NCBI GenBank assembly: GCA_024305405.1
Contig: JAKNDB010000092.1
Span: forward strand, 3,377,501-3,441,500
Length of the DNA stretch: 64,000 bases
Source: Dirofilaria immitis
Lineage: Eukaryota; Nematoda; Chromadorea; Rhabditida; Onchocercidae
Reading direction: 5' to 3'
In this document: piece by piece, positions 45,763 through 59,661 of the stretch
Numbering within the stretch: the first letter of the stretch is position 1
Layout of the letters: each line of letters opens with the position of its first letter
Position numbers and translations under genes: made by a program
The notes under the pieces: generated by a model
The model's database searches: none
Told to the model about the DNA's origin: nothing
Seen by the model: only the letters and a program-made list of their open reading frames with translations

Positions 45763-48700
45763 AGAAGGATGACAATACAGAAAATACAGCAATGTAAAAT
45801 ATTTTTTCTTTGAAGGGATTGTTTATATTTATCTTAAAAAGCGATTTATATTTCAGATTTAACTTTGACTTCGAATTCCTCCACTACAATTTTGATATTT
45901 CAATTAAAAAATTCAAAAAAATTCCACTCTTAATTAAAATTCCACCACTTCTCTGGAGAAAAAAAACCTCAGTTTATCACAATAAGAAAATAAATTTCAA
46001 CAGCCTAGTAAGAAATGAATCTAAGCCTTATCGATAAGCTACCTTAATTATATGTAAATCGTTCATTTGAAGCATAATTTTTGAAATTCTTCTTTTCATA
46101 ACAAACTGAAAACATAACGAATTCGATTTTCCACAATTTTCATTCCCTTCTAACACTGATAAACACCAAGAGCGGCGCCTTCCTCCACACCATACATCAC
46201 AAACGCAATGTCCACTATTGTAATTGACCACAACGAAGTTACCCTACAAATTGAATGTGCTTTTTTTAATTTTTTTAGTAAATATAATTCCATCTACATA
46301 AACAAAAATTGCGATCAAGATAATCATCAACATTATTTCAAAAGATTATACCAACCCTCGAAATCCTGCCACATACAATTGATCTCTCGTTTCCAGAAAC
46401 CTGCATGGCCACTCCATTTCGACTGCAGTAAAAAGTTTAGACGCAGACAACAACTGCAATGCACTATCTAAAAATGATATCTCACTGAAAGTTTAATTTT
46501 TATCTGTATGATGATTCTTGATGAAACATAATTCTAATCGATGCTGAATAACTTGAACCATTAACCTCTTTCCCAAATGCACAGTTTTCCGTCACGTCCA
46601 ATAGACAATAATTTAGCCTTATGCAGTTTCACATCTGCAACACCATTCCTACCATGAGCTCGTTTTATTATCTGCTTCATCTAAAATAAAATTTAAAATT
46701 AAAAAACATCTCATGTGATATTTAACTCATTATAACGTGCTGAAATAACGGAACATGAAATTAGATTTGATAGATAATTGCAGTAACTGAATATATTACA
46801 ATTAACGTGAGTAAATAAAAATGTCAACTGTCTTGTTACTTCCGAGAAATATTCCTTTATTCAGAAACATTTTTTTGTAAGTATTCTTTAGCATCTTCAA
46901 AATATATATGATAGGAATAGTAATAAGCGAATTAATTAAGCTTTGTCGTACATTAGCATTACCTCGAAATTATGCACAACAATGATTGAACCTTTATCAG
47001 TACCAAGAAAAGTTCTTCGGCATAGACCGCACAAGAAACAATTTCTTTTAGATCTATCTGTACAATATAGTTCGCCCATCCTGACATATCTTCTGAGAAG
47101 TGAACTATCATCTGTAACTTAATCAAAAATATTTGTCGTGAAACCTTCAAGAGTCAACAAATTACTGACTTTATAAATATTAATCATTTTGAGGATAAAC
47201 TATTCAACCAAATATCTCTACTGATAAATGCGCGACATCTGCAGTAATAATAATTCTAAATATTTCTATTTGATAGAAGCGTTTTACAAAAATTGATAAT
47301 CCTAGCAAACGTGAATAACTTCAAAATTTGAGAGAAAGAAACGAATAGAAAGCAAATTATAAATTCCCAATAAATTGAAAAACTCACATTTTTAAAGTTA
47401 AGTAGCACAAGAAACAAACAATTTCTAATCCAAAACAAATCCAGTATTTGATCAAGAGCACAAAAAGAAGCGCATTTGCGGTCCTTAACTAAAAAAACAA
47501 GAAAGCGAATTTGAAAAAATATAATTGAATTTTTATTCAGAAAAAATTGTATTTTATATTGTAAATTGTATTTTTAAGTTCCATAGTATTTTTTGTAAAA
47601 ATGTATACTTAAGTAGTTAAAATTGAATGAAAATGTAGAAAAATAAAGTTGAATCATACGAAAATCAACCAAGAACTGAGATTATATGAAACGTTTAATC
47701 AATATTTAACCAATTCATTCGAAAGCTACTTACCTCTTATTACATGTAATTTTTGTCTTCTGAAAAAGCTATGTATTTTCGGCACAGTGATAATTTTAGT
47801 GAGTTGGATCTGACAGAGCTACACTGTAGTATTTTGTTTAAGGAAATTGTATTCGCTTCATACAATGCCCTGAAATCATAAAATAATGTAGATGTTGTAT
47901 GAATAAATTATGGATTATTAAAGAAAAGTCATCAGTAAATCAACTTGTTTAAGACAAAAAGCTCCATACAGGAGGAATTTCAAAAAACGAGAATTTAATA
48001 AATCGTGTGTACTACAGCAAAACATGCTAGAGTTTTAAAAGCAAAAATAATAATCGTGCTATAGAAACTTCAGTCATCGTAAATTGGATATAAGCAAGCT
48101 AAATTCTTGCGCAACATAAACATTACTTAAAATTAATATGATCAATGGAATGTGCACAAGAAAGCTCAATAACTGACTTATTTCTTTCTCATTTTCGTTT
48201 TAATTTTATTTTTAATATGAATCCTAAAAATCTTATTTTGTTTAAATTTTCCAAATCTTTTCAAAAGAAATAAAGCTATAAGTGAATGAATAAGCTACTG
48301 AAACAGAAAAATTTCCAGCTTATAGTGAAAAATGAAGTCTTTAAACTCCAATTACTCTATAAACTTGAAAAATCCGTGGTGAATTTCTTAGAAGAAAATT
48401 TTTCAGTTTAATTTCGGCGTTTATTTAAAGGAATTTTTCCCTATCTCATAATCATAATACAATAGTATCTAAAGAACTACATCCATTAAATTTAATTAAA
48501 ACTTGGTTTACCACAGGACACAGGTAACGATACGCTTCTGATATATGGCGTGTTAATAAAAGTTTAGTGGATTTAGCAAACTTCTTTATTTTATCATCGA
48601 AGTCATAAGCACGAATGAAAGGCTTGACAGAAAAAAAAGAACTTTCTCTTTTAAAATGAGTCAATCTTTTAAAAATAAACGTGTGAAAAAGAACAAAATA

Positions 48701-51700
48701 AAAATAACCCGCTTTTTAAGATCGAGGAGGCAAATGGAAGGTATGAAATAGCAAAACAAGATTCCCGAATTTTTACCTATATTAGATATCGAAAGCCAAA
48801 AGAGAATAATTTCTAAGGCTTGTAAGTTTAACTACCATTTTATTCGTTTCAACTTCAGTCCTTCTTGTGTCACTTCATAACTTAGAGTACCTATCCTTAA
48901 TTGATATTGTTGATAGTTCTGGTATATTATTGTTATAGCGTCTTCTCTTTATACTTGTTTTTTATTTCATTATAACATTGTCTGTATTGTACTATATATT
49001 CATGCATTATTCACAAAAGTAGCAATAGCTGACCCTTGAGAATCCAAAAGATAATAGAACTGCTGCGAAAGTGTAACAAATGACTGCACTGACAGATTTG
49101 GATAAATAATGTCTATGGTTTGCATATTTTCAATATTTTCTGGAAATGTAATAGATCCAAAAAACCCACAACCTGTGCCAAAGAACTGAAAAGTATGCAT
49201 TAAATAAAATAAAAAAATTCAGTTCATAAATAGTAATTTCCCTGCCTCGTTCAGAAATAAACTTCAGCTATTTCAGCGGTAATTAAAACTAAAATCAATC
49301 AAACAAATTTTCATAATTTCTTCGATAATAAAAATAAAAAGATTTACCAGTTCTTGAGATATAAACAAAAATGAACGGATAACGCCATATCTTGTATGTA
49401 TTAATTTTAAAAGCGAAACAAATGATTCGCCAATCAACCACATGCATATGCTTCCATCCTGGAATAATATCTAATCAAAGAAACAAAGATACTGAATCTT
49501 TTGAAAAGTAAAATGTTTATATTACAGAAAAATGAAACAATATCAGCATTCCGCAATAGTAGAATAATTCAATTAAATCTCATATATGACTAAGTTAAAT
49601 AAGAAAAAAGTTTCCAGCAAAATTCAGTGCCTTATTCCTTCATTAAGTCAAGTCTTAAATTTAAAGCGTCATTAGAATTATGCATTAAAAATAAGCAATA
49701 TTTTTATTTCCAGTAAAAGTAGCTCTTTTGCAATCTACAGCTAAAAAAAAACAGAGATAACAAAAGTTAGAATAAAAATAACACGCACTTGACTCCCTGT
49801 GAATATTATATTTTCTGGTCCATTACAAATAGAAAATGGCCTTGTTGAATGTCCATAACACTCATTGATATGACAAGCACGATCCAGAGACCACATATGC
49901 AAGCTCCTGTCATCCGATATCGAAAATAGGAAGTTACATTTTATGAGTAAACCGAAAATCATACCCTGTAATAGTTAATTTGTATCAACCATTAATATAC
50001 TTTACTTCATAACTGAATTTTGACCAAAAAGATCTAGACGAAAAAATCCGTGCTGTGTTACTAAAAATAGGTAATGCAACTATGACAAAACAAAAACTCT
50101 TTAGGATAGAATGATTTACTTAAAAATCAAACCAACAAGGTATTTTAACAATAAATAAAATTTGAGAGAGATGAAACCGATTTTCTCACTAAGTTTCATT
50201 TGCTAGCTTTCTCTAATTAATACTTACGGTTTTCCAGTTGTGGATTTCCAAACATGCTATCTAATATTTTTATCTAGTATTTTTTACTTAATCTGGAAAA
50301 TTTCACAAATTTCGAACCGTGTGATGCTTTAAAACATGAAAAGGCGAAGAAGACTTGGAAGGAAACGAAATGATTATATCACCTATAACGGTACCAACTA
50401 CCGTGCGCAGGGTATTCCAACTATCACCATCCAAAAGTGAATGCGTTCTGCAAATCTTAAAACTGAAATTTCTGAAAATTCTGGCACTACCATCTTAAAT
50501 TTAATGTTTCTCATAAATAAAATAATAAATCATTCCTGCAACAGCCAAATCAATAATTTTTTACATATCAACTCGAAGTTGATTTTATTTTCCAAAATAA
50601 CATCGATTATAGCATTAATCTCGATTTCATTCCCTAAATTTAGAAAACAAAAACTTCAGAAAGTCTGAAATTCACGATTTTTACGAAAAAACTTACATGA
50701 CAGCTCGGTAATCTGACTTCACAGTTGTTACTTCTTTAATATTCACGCCTGAACTTCCACCAAATATGTTTAGTCGAAAAAGTTGCACCGCATTATTGAT
50801 AGACAGCGTAACTAGCTATTAAGAAAATAAAGTAGACTTTTAGAATAAAATGAGTTATTAGCCATCCAAAAAAATATGTTATTATAAACTACTTACAAAT
50901 TTTGAAGTGCAATACGTCATCAAATAAGTCACCAAAATATATTAATAATATATCATGATATGATACTCCACTTGTATTCCTCACAAAAACGAGTTTCCAA
51001 AAGATTACAAATCAAAGTGTAAATTTGAATAGCAGAATATACAATCTAACCTCAAGGGAATGCTCTGATTCCTTTTGCTTATTAAAAACATACAAGGCTT
51101 GGATCCAGTCTTTGAAAGTAAATACTTGTTTCTGGGGAATACTTGAAAACTGACGTATTATAGCTATCAGCTTTTCGCCGTGGGCAAATAAAATATCTAA
51201 ATATAATTAAAATAATTATCAAAGTTGCAGATTATCATTTGTTGTCTAAAATGTTAAATGCTAGGCTGAACTTTAAGGAAGAATATATAAACTCTCTAAT
51301 CTAAATGAAACACAAATATTCAATGACAAGTGGATCAGATGGAAAACATTTCTTTTAGATTCTTATACTACAATAAATTGAAAACTTTATGTTTAGAAAT
51401 ATTACTAACGTGATGTTATTAAAATATTCTAAAATTTTAGCAAGTGAAGAAAGTAATGCGTTTTCAAGTTACTGAAAAGGAATAAAATTTTTAGGAACAA
51501 ATAAGCTGTCAGAAACCTTATCAAAAATATTATTGACTATCACTAATTTCCAACGTGCCAATTGACAAACGAGTAAAATAAAATATTCGTACCTCGTTTA
51601 TCAAGATAAGTCAAGCCATATATGTTGCATTTTCTTTCTTCAAAAACAGATATTTGTTGCTGCGAAAGCAAGAGATCATTCTGATCCCTTTGGTAAGAAT

Positions 51701-51888
51701 CGACCATGCAACCATTACCTAAAAAGAGATACAAAAATTAAGATAATCTAACAAATTAATCTGGAAAATTTTTTTAGAGAAATTAATTCGAGAATTTCAA
51801 TAAAAAACTTACTAGCTAGTAGAACAGGGCGGCCATCAAGTCCATCACCTCTTTCTATAGCTAATACCGGAGCACATAACGATTTCAT
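44118..51888 (-). CDS. wdr6: WDR6-like WD40-repeat protein
   Basis: Large WD40 protein of the WDR6/Trm734 family, whose members partner the tRNA 2'-O-methyltransferase FTSJ1/Trm7. ATG at 51888 follows a TTTCATAG acceptor. Exons are visible near 51839-51888, 51600-51720, 51055-51200, 50700-50815, 50390-50440, about 49995-50055, 49790-49965, 49350-49470, 49010-49185, 47740-47870, 47400-47490, 46965-47110, 46570-46680, 46350-46450, 46045-46250, 45520-45640, 45220-45350, 45045-45160, 44690-44995, 44450-44560 and 44118-44270. WD-type motifs: GRPVLLASNGCMVDSY, ISDDRSLHMWSLDRACHI, ECYGHSTRPF, DGSICMWL, LGTDKGSIIVVHNFE, LLSIGRDGKLCIWERG, VSGGIDTALVLFRL, ISAGGKSEIFIWRL and LVSRSDGRL. ECYGH after a WD blade and the CGGGRRRSW-like segment fit WDR6. 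The exon at 46965 lacks one base (A4 at 47008-47011); others also shift frame. The C-terminal frame is uncertain. Confidence 0.78.
45692..45760. repeat. TA microsatellite in a WDR6-like intron
   Basis: An interrupted then pure (TA)n run of about 70 bases lies between two WDR6-like exons. Simple repeat, non-coding. Confidence 0.85.
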
Positions 51889-52961
51889 CACTTCCTATGA
51901 AAAATAAAATAAATAGAATCAAGTAGAAAAAATTATTTTTCTTTAACAAATTCAAACAAATTGATATGAGGATAATATTTATGAACAACTAATTTTTTTT
52001 TTTTTTAAATAATAGAAATTAGGGATAACCTATGATTGGTATTAAACTCGCTTATTCTATCAATCATAGAATTCTGTAAAATATAAGTATATATACATAT
52101 ATCTAACTAATTCAGGGATAAAGTTTACAAAATCTGATGAGAAGCCTTTGTAAAAATCTACAAAACTACAAATCTATTTACTACATATAAATCATAAATA
52201 TATATAAGTCATAAATAGAATGATAGCGTGCAATGATAAGCTAAATAAAAATAATACGGCAACAACAATAAATGTAGTACTAGCTGCTTTGCTATCGTCA
52301 TATGAAGTTATCAACAAACATTCACGGCTTGTTTCTGATGTCTTGCTTAGGGAAAGCCCATAAAACATAATTAGAATTTACTTAAAATGTCTTCAAAATT
52401 GCCTCCACGACCATGAGAACTTCTTTTTCATCACTTCGGTTACAGGCCATATTAAATGAAGTCGAATTGATGAGCCCTCCTGGCTAGTCTGAGAACTGGC
52501 TCGTTTAGTTCGAATTGCTATAGGTCCATTATGTCTACCGCGGAATGTAGCATTAGAGAGTGCTCTCAATAATGATTTGGTCTATTATGATTATTGGCAC
52601 TCACCGTTCTTTAATTTATTTCCTCCCGATTTTCTTAAAGTTGCCATTATATGTGTCTGCGTGAGTAAACTTAATAACTTCTCTCTTTTAAAAAGGAAAG
52701 GTTATTGATCGCGAAGAACAGAATCAATTCTTACGATAGCGTAGCTAGTGTATTTTATAGAGATGTGAGACATTCTTGAAATCCACTGGATCGATGTGAG
52801 AATTAGTAAGATAATTGCGAAATTAGTAGCATTCAATTAGATTTCTTAGTATAGTCCGAGAAGTGTTGCATTCAGCAGTTCATTGGATAAATTTCAGTCT
52901 TTATCTCTTATAACCAGAAGTATCACAAATTTTTGCTACAGAATCACGAAAAGCAGTGGGA
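51889..52961. promoter_or_regulatory. Shared head-to-head upstream region, WDR6-like / unc-18
   Basis: About 1.07 kb separates the two divergent start codons. No exon is visible. The middle (about 52430-52560) is less AT-rich than the flanks, with CCATTATGTCTACCGCGG, as would suit a core promoter region. No specific binding site can be named. Confidence 0.4.
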
Positions 52962-55900
52962 ATGTCGCTGAAAGCAATCGTTGGTCAGAGTAAGTCTATT
53001 AATTTATTTCTTTAAAGTGTGGCGTACTCTTTTCTTCGAGAGTTCTTTTTATGACTGTAAAAGTTTTCGACAATATAAATTAAAGCTTTGATTATGATTT
53101 GGGCGGTTGTGTCGCAGTTTTCTACTTAAGTATGCATTTAGACATTTTAATTCAGGCATAGCATGAAAGGGAGATTTAAAATATCCTCAATTGTGTACCA
53201 CTGATTGATAATGCTGTTAATCAAAGGAATACTTAACATTTATTGCATATTTTAAAGGTAGTTTCTCTGTAATCATCTCGAAGTTCGATTGTCACTTCTT
53301 TTTCTCATGTATTTCTGTGTAATAGACTATTGAGTCACGTATCCATGCAACAATATATAGGGCGTTTCGTAAAATGTTCATCACAAAGCCCATCAAATCG
53401 AAAAGCATCCTTTTGGTACTTAAATTCATTTCTGCTAACGCTGTTACACAAATTTCCCGCGCCTCGTTAATTTTGTTTATTCGTCTTTCTAATTTTATTA
53501 TCTAAATTGTTATATCATTTTTTATATGTTGCACTTTTGATTTATCTTGCTCATAACTGGCAAGGCATGCAGTCACTACGAGAATACCTAGTAAGCAGAA
53601 AGGTACAGTTTTACAAAGCGTCATTAAGGTTTTGATTAGTGAACTATATTAATTTTGTGAATTGAAACTGAGCAATAGAGAATAGAGTTTTTTGACAATT
53701 TCTATTTTTTCTTTTATTTTAAATTATCATAAGTCTTTTCTAGACAAAATTAAAAGTAACTGATTCTTTCTTTTTTGCAGTTTTAATTGTTTAAAGTAGT
53801 TATTGGAAAGTTTACAAAAATTATAATTAGATTTGATTCGTAAATAGTTGAAAAGTATGCTTTTTAAGTTGATTTTAAGCATCGTAAACTTATTTGGCTC
53901 ACAAAGAAAGGGATTTTAGAGAATTTATCTATCAAATTTCTTCAGCATACAATTGATTTTTTCGTAATAACAATAGATTTTTCCGCAAAACTAAATGAAA
54001 GATTGAAAAGCAAGACTAAGAAAAAGAGGGATGAAGAAACGAACTTCCGTTTTTAATTTTTTGTATCTTTGCTACTTTTTTACGAATTAGTTTTAATTCT
54101 GCTTCGAATTTTTGGATAATTGGATTAGCCATTCGTTTCCTCACATCATCAATATCTGATTCTAATTCACACAAGTTGGCTTTTCGGATAATAAATGTAT
54201 TTTCTGCTTCCGACTCGATTTTTTTCTGAAATTTCTTGGAATAAGGTTAATAGAGTATTTCCGAAAGCAAGTATTGATTTTTCAATTTTTTCAATTTCCG
54301 AATAATTAAAAGATTCACTTTTTACCTTTTCGTCATGCGTTCTTCAACTGTTTTTAAGTTTCTGACCTGTTCATAGACACCATACTGATCCTTCTGAATT
54401 GGTTTCACTTTTAGATGTTGTTCATCTCTGGAATTATGGTCTTTTTTGCAAAAAAATCAAATTTCTTCAGTGCTTCTTGTACTCTAAGTGATGTCATTTG
54501 TTGAGGATTCGTGCCTAACTTTTTTAAAATTATTATTTATTCGCAACTTCAGATAATTGAATGTTTGTGATAAGAAACGCACAAATACATATTTTCATCG
54601 GTTTTTAACGAGGACGTATTCTCGTTGTAGTCATCTATTCTTTCTGCATTTTCCTTAAGTTCTTTACCAACACCTAACATTTTCCGTAGCTCTTCATACT
54701 CTTTCTGAAAATTATTTCTTTTTAAAGGATAGTTTGTTTAGGTTTGAGTGATATTAAATGCTGCTAGAATTTTTACATTTTGAAGTTATAGCATAAGGAG
54801 AGTAATAATAGAGTTGTGTTCGTGTTCGCTACTAATATCGTATGATAAAATGAAAATAGGAAGGAAAAGATAAAAACCAGATACAAAACGAACAGAAAGA
54901 CCTAAAATTTGTTAATTAATTTACTTCTAACTTTTTCGTTTCTTCTTTTTACTTTTTCATTCCCTTCATTCGCCTCGATTTGCTTTCTTAGTTCATCGAG
55001 TCTGAAATTTCAAAGAGGTTATCAATCTTTAATTTTCTGGCAGTTTAACGAAATTTCAAGTCCCAATTCCTTTTTAGTCAGTCGTTAAATAATAAGAGTG
55101 AATATTTCACCCGGTCTTTTCTGAAGATTAAAGGATGTTTGTTATTTTTAATGCTAAAATGCTTATTCCAAATACTTCTTTTTTACTTACCTTTTTTATC
55201 TTTATTTTGATTTTCTCGCAACTTTTGTATCTCTTGCACTAGTCTTTGGTGATCTTCCTGAACTGATAACGATCTAAGATTAAAATTATCCTTCTGGTTT
55301 AATGAGAGTATATTTTATAATAAAGTAATGTAAAAACAACATATTTTTACAATAAAATAATCTTTGCATTTCACTTAATTTGAAATTAGCCGTTTATATT
55401 CTTGAAGATTATAAAGCCATTGATAGTATCAAGAATTTTATATCCTCGATTCGGATATTTCTAGTTTGCATCACTGCTACGCTTAATTGACAAATTCAAA
55501 TCTTCTCAAATCGAAGTGAAGCTTGAAATGGAGAAATTTATGCCCAAAATCCTTTAAAAAGCGTATCAGCGAACTTTCAGACGTGCGCATTTTCGTTGTT
55601 GCTGTGGATTTCCTTGTGAGAGCTTTTTAATTTCATTTGATATTCGCTGAAGCTCCTTTTCCTTTTGCTCGAGTAATTTCATGAATTAATGCTTGTGCGC
55701 CACCACTTCTAGCACTTTGAAGAATGTAGGAATGAATAAAAATGATATAACAAACCTTTAATCGTCACTTTCCACTATCCTCGACTTGAGGAGGAAATCT
55801 ACATATTTCCAAGTTTTCTGTGTCTTTTCGTTTGCTTTCGTCATTTTTTGATAATCATTTGCATGCGATGCGATGCAGAAAAGTTTTAGCATATACTCAG

Positions 55901-58900
55901 CAATCTCTGATCTATAATTTTCGGCGTTATAAGTTAGATGGTTGACATATTTAACAAACGAACTTATGAGTGACTCAAAATTTTCATGTTAATTAATTAA
56001 TTTGAGTTTTTCATTACCAGTATCTGGTTATTTCATATCTAGAACTGCTCAATGAAGTGATTCGACCATTGCGACGAAGCGATAAGAGTGGTGGATGGAA
56101 TGTATTAGTAGTGGATCGGTTAGCTATGCGGATGCTTAGTGCATGTTGCAAAATGCATAATATCATGGATGAAGGTATTACAATTGTTGAGGACATCAAC
56201 AAACGTCGAGAACCGCTGACTGTAAGTCCTGACATTTCGTGTAAAATCCTTATTAATAATCACAACCTTAAATAAGAAACGAACGAGATTAGTTTTCTTA
56301 CTACTGTAATTATAATGCGCTGTCTTCAAATGAAAAGTGCATCTAGATAACACTTTTGATAATACTTCACATGAGCGAAGTTTTGTTTAATTTTAGAATA
56401 TAGATGCCATTTATTTAGAATTTAGATGTCATTTGATTGCTCTCAGACTTTAAGAAAATTAGTTTATTAATTTTTAATTAATTTTAGAGTCTCGATGCAA
56501 TTTATTTGATTGCTCCAACAAGGGATTCTATTGACAAATTAATCGCAGATTTTACCTATAGTCGAAATCAGTATCGATGTGCACATGTATTCTTTACTGA
56601 AGGTTTGAGTGTATTTTTATTAACAGCAGGAAAAGTCGGAGGTGAAGAAGTAAACCAATGATACGTAATGATAATATTGATATTTATTGAGAATTAATAT
56701 AGCAGCGGCGATCGGATTAATAAAATTTTGTTTAATGCGTCGTTATGTCTATAATAAAGAAAAATGAAGATTTTTAATGTTTCACCTTTTTTTTTTTGAA
56801 ATGATTGCTTAATATTCTTAAAAAATTAGCTGTAAAATTTATTATTTGAGTCTAAATACAAGAGAACAGATATAAATTTTAGCATGTCCTGACCAGCTTT
56901 TCTCAACATTATCAAAAAGCCGTGCGGCGAAATACATTAAAACTCTAAAGGAAGTAAATATCGCTTTTACTCCTTATGAATCACAAGTATGTATTTCTTA
57001 ATATGAAGTTATGTGGCATTCCTTTTCTCAAATCCATGGCATTTTTGCAGTACGCTTATTTCTAAGTAAAAGTGCTTTTTAATGAAATCCTTTTTGTTTT
57101 TTATATATTTGAAAATAGCGGAGGTTACGCAATATGTGTTAGACAATTCTGCAATAAAATAATGTTATAGTTTAGAATAGTTTTTCGTCGTAGATCTTGT
57201 AGTTTTTCATCTTTTTCTTTTTATTTTAGGTGAAGAAAAAATTTTTAAGGTATATTCGCTTGATTCACCGGACACATTCTTTCTTTATTATAATGCACAA
57301 AAACAAGGTGGTTTAACGACGAATTTAGAACGCATTGCAGAACAGATCGCTACTGTATGTGCAACACTAGGAGAATACCCACTTTTAAGGTATTTACAAT
57401 TTTTGAAACTGCTTTAAATTTAGTGGATAATGCGAATACAAAATATTATATTACTGAGATTGAGAAATTAGGGACTTGATCCATGAAAAAGATCAGGAAA
57501 TTTTTTTTTGGCTTTTCTGAATACTTTGTTTCCAGATATCGAGCAGACTTTGAACGGAATGTTGAGCTCTCACATTTGGTACAACAAAAACTTGATGCTT
57601 ATAAAGCAGATGATCCTTCAATGGGAGAAGGTGCAGATAAGGCTCGTAGTCAGCTAGTGATTTTAGATCGAGGCTTTGATGCTATTAGCCCTTTGCTTCA
57701 TGAATTAACTTTACAGGCCATGACATATGATCTTTTGGATATAGAGAATGATGTTTATCGGTCAGTTTTTAAAAGATTTTATAGGTTTTCTATAGCCCTT
57801 TACAATAATTTTGTAGAAAATACTCTTTCAATTCACCTTTCACAAAATTCTTTCAGTTCAGTGTGTTATTTTTAGTTCAACGGTATAAATATAATTTGGA
57901 TTCTGTTGTCTCTTAATATTTCAGTTACGAAACCGGTGGCAACGATAGCATTGATAAAGAGGTGCTACTTGATGAAAATGACGATCTCTGGGTAGAAAAT
58001 CGCCATAAACATATTGCTGTTGTTTCTCAAGAGGTTACAAAAGGTTTGAAAAAGTTTTCCGAAAGTAATGCCGGCATGAAAGCTGATGCAAAGAGTATTA
58101 AAGGTTCGTTTTTTCCTGCATATTTCTGCATGCTCACTATAGACATTCATATTTTTTTGGACTTATCGAAAAATTATCTTTTTCGTTGAAAATCACTTTT
58201 TCAAACCTTTGTTATTATGAACTTTTATTTAGATCTGTCAATGATGATCAAAAAAATGCCGCAGTACCAAAAAGAATTGAACAAATTCAATACTCATTTT
58301 CATTTGGCAGAAGAATGTATGCGTAAATACCAGCAAGGAATTGATAAACTTTGTAAAGTCGAGCAAGTATGTAGTATGTGTTTTATGCTGAAACCTAAAT
58401 ATTTCTGTGAATTGTAGTCTTTATCAGTTCGAAGTGCAAAATTATTATAGGACCTCGCAATGCAAGTTGATGCAGAAGGTGAGCGAGTAAAAGATCCTAT
58501 GAAATTAATGGTACCTTTACTGATTGATCCTGCGGTTGAACCACTCGACCGTCTCCGACTTATTTTACTTTATATTTTGTCAAAAACGGTTAGCTTTTTC
58601 AAATATCTTGTTATCAAGCATTATTCTTTGCTATTTCTTATAGAATAGATCTAGTTCTAGAAACAGTTGAATAGGATTTTAATACTAAACGATCTTATTT
58701 TTATATTTTGTATGGTTTTCCATTTTTTATATTTTATATATTTGAGGCATTACTGAGGAGAATTTGGATAAACTTCTGCAACACGCAAATATTGACGTAG
58801 TGGAGAAAGATACGCTGGCGAATGCAATGTATTTGGGTTTGAATATAGTAATAGATGTGAGTTACGATGTGCATGAATTTTTCATTTAAAAATTCAAAAT

Positions 58901-59661
58901 TCATTTAGTTGTCTGATTCATTAAGTTCATTGACTTTGATCCACTGATTTCTTATTGTTTTTGATTTTAGCAAGGACGTAAACGATTTTGGACGCCGAAT
59001 CGTAAAGAGCGTGCCAACGAACAAGTTTACCAGTCTTCTCGTTGGGTTCCAATTTTAAAAGATATTTTAGAAGACGCGATAGATGATAGGCTTGATATGA
59101 AGCATTTTCCCTTTTTAGCTGGGAGGCAAGCCACTCCAACTTATCGTCCGCCAACAAGGTCTGATAACAGTTATCATCCATATTTTCGAGTGTCCTAATA
59201 TCTAATTTTTTTCCGAATTATTCAAAATTTTGGTTTTATTTTATCGAAATATAACTTTTCTCACTTTGCATTTCTGTATTTGTTTATTTTTTTTGCCCTA
59301 TTTGCAAGTTGAATTTATATTTTCTTTATTTTATCTTTATAATAATTGTTCTTTAGTGCTCGATATGGCCAATGGCATAAAGAACGTGGACATCAGACAT
59401 CTTTCCGCTCAGGACCCCGCTTAATTGTTTTTGTGGTGGGTGGAGTAACGTATTCAGAGATGAGAGTTGCTTACGAAGTCACCAAAGATAAAAACCCTGG
59501 GAGGTTATCATTGGTAGGTTTGAATAATTATAATTTACTTTTCACTGCCTCTTAAACTTCAACTGTTAAAATTATTCTATATTTCAGGATCAGATCAGTT
59601 GATAAATCCAGGAGCTTTCCTAGAAAATCTTCGTGGGCTCAATAAAGCTCGAGATAATTAA
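52962..59661 (+). CDS. unc-18: UNC-18 / Munc18 Sec1-family syntaxin-binding protein
   Basis: Neuronal SM protein needed for synaptic vesicle docking and fusion through syntaxin. Thirteen exons: 52962-52989, 56043-56221, 56488-56602, 56883-56986, 57250-57389, 57536-57760, 57925-58103, 58233-58366, 58451-58588, 58747-58856, 58971-59158, 59357-59513 and 59588-59661. About 590 residues, the same length as nematode UNC-18. It starts MSLKAIVGQ and continues with [117 protein letters not shown] and [12 protein letters not shown]. Two exons lack one A: 58582-58586 (LSKNG) and 59490-59494 ([10 protein letters not shown]). Correction restores every phase. The 3-kb first intron holds an antisense gene. 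Head-to-head with the WDR6-like gene. Confidence 0.96.
54016..55911 (-). other. Coiled-coil gene nested antisense in unc-18 intron 1
   Basis: Seven exon-like segments on the minus strand inside the first unc-18 intron: about 55787-55911 ([40 protein letters not shown]), about 55565-55720 ([20 protein letters not shown]), 55197-55260 ([20 protein letters not shown]), about 54935-55006 ([18 protein letters not shown]), 54590-54705 ([20 protein letters not shown]), about 54340-54520 ([20 protein letters not shown]) and 54016-54235 ([20 protein letters not shown] and on to TAG at 54016). Most are bounded by TTTCAG-type acceptors and GT donors, and the protein would be coiled coil almost throughout. 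No family was identified. Frames break within several exons, again by one or two bases. No initiator exon was fixed, and room upstream is only about 130 bp before unc-18 exon 2. Confidence 0.5.
56391..56520 (+). repeat. Partial tandem copies of the start of unc-18 exon 3
   Basis: The genuine exon 3 start at 56482-56520 reads TTTTAG, AGTCTCGATGCAATTTATTT, then GATTGCTCC. Two diverged short copies precede it: TTTTAGAATATAGATGCCAT from 56391, and TAGAATTTAGATGTCATTTG followed by ATTGCTCTC from about 56416. Each copy includes an AG that could act as a splice acceptor, but the second copy's frame stops soon after. Confidence 0.55.
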
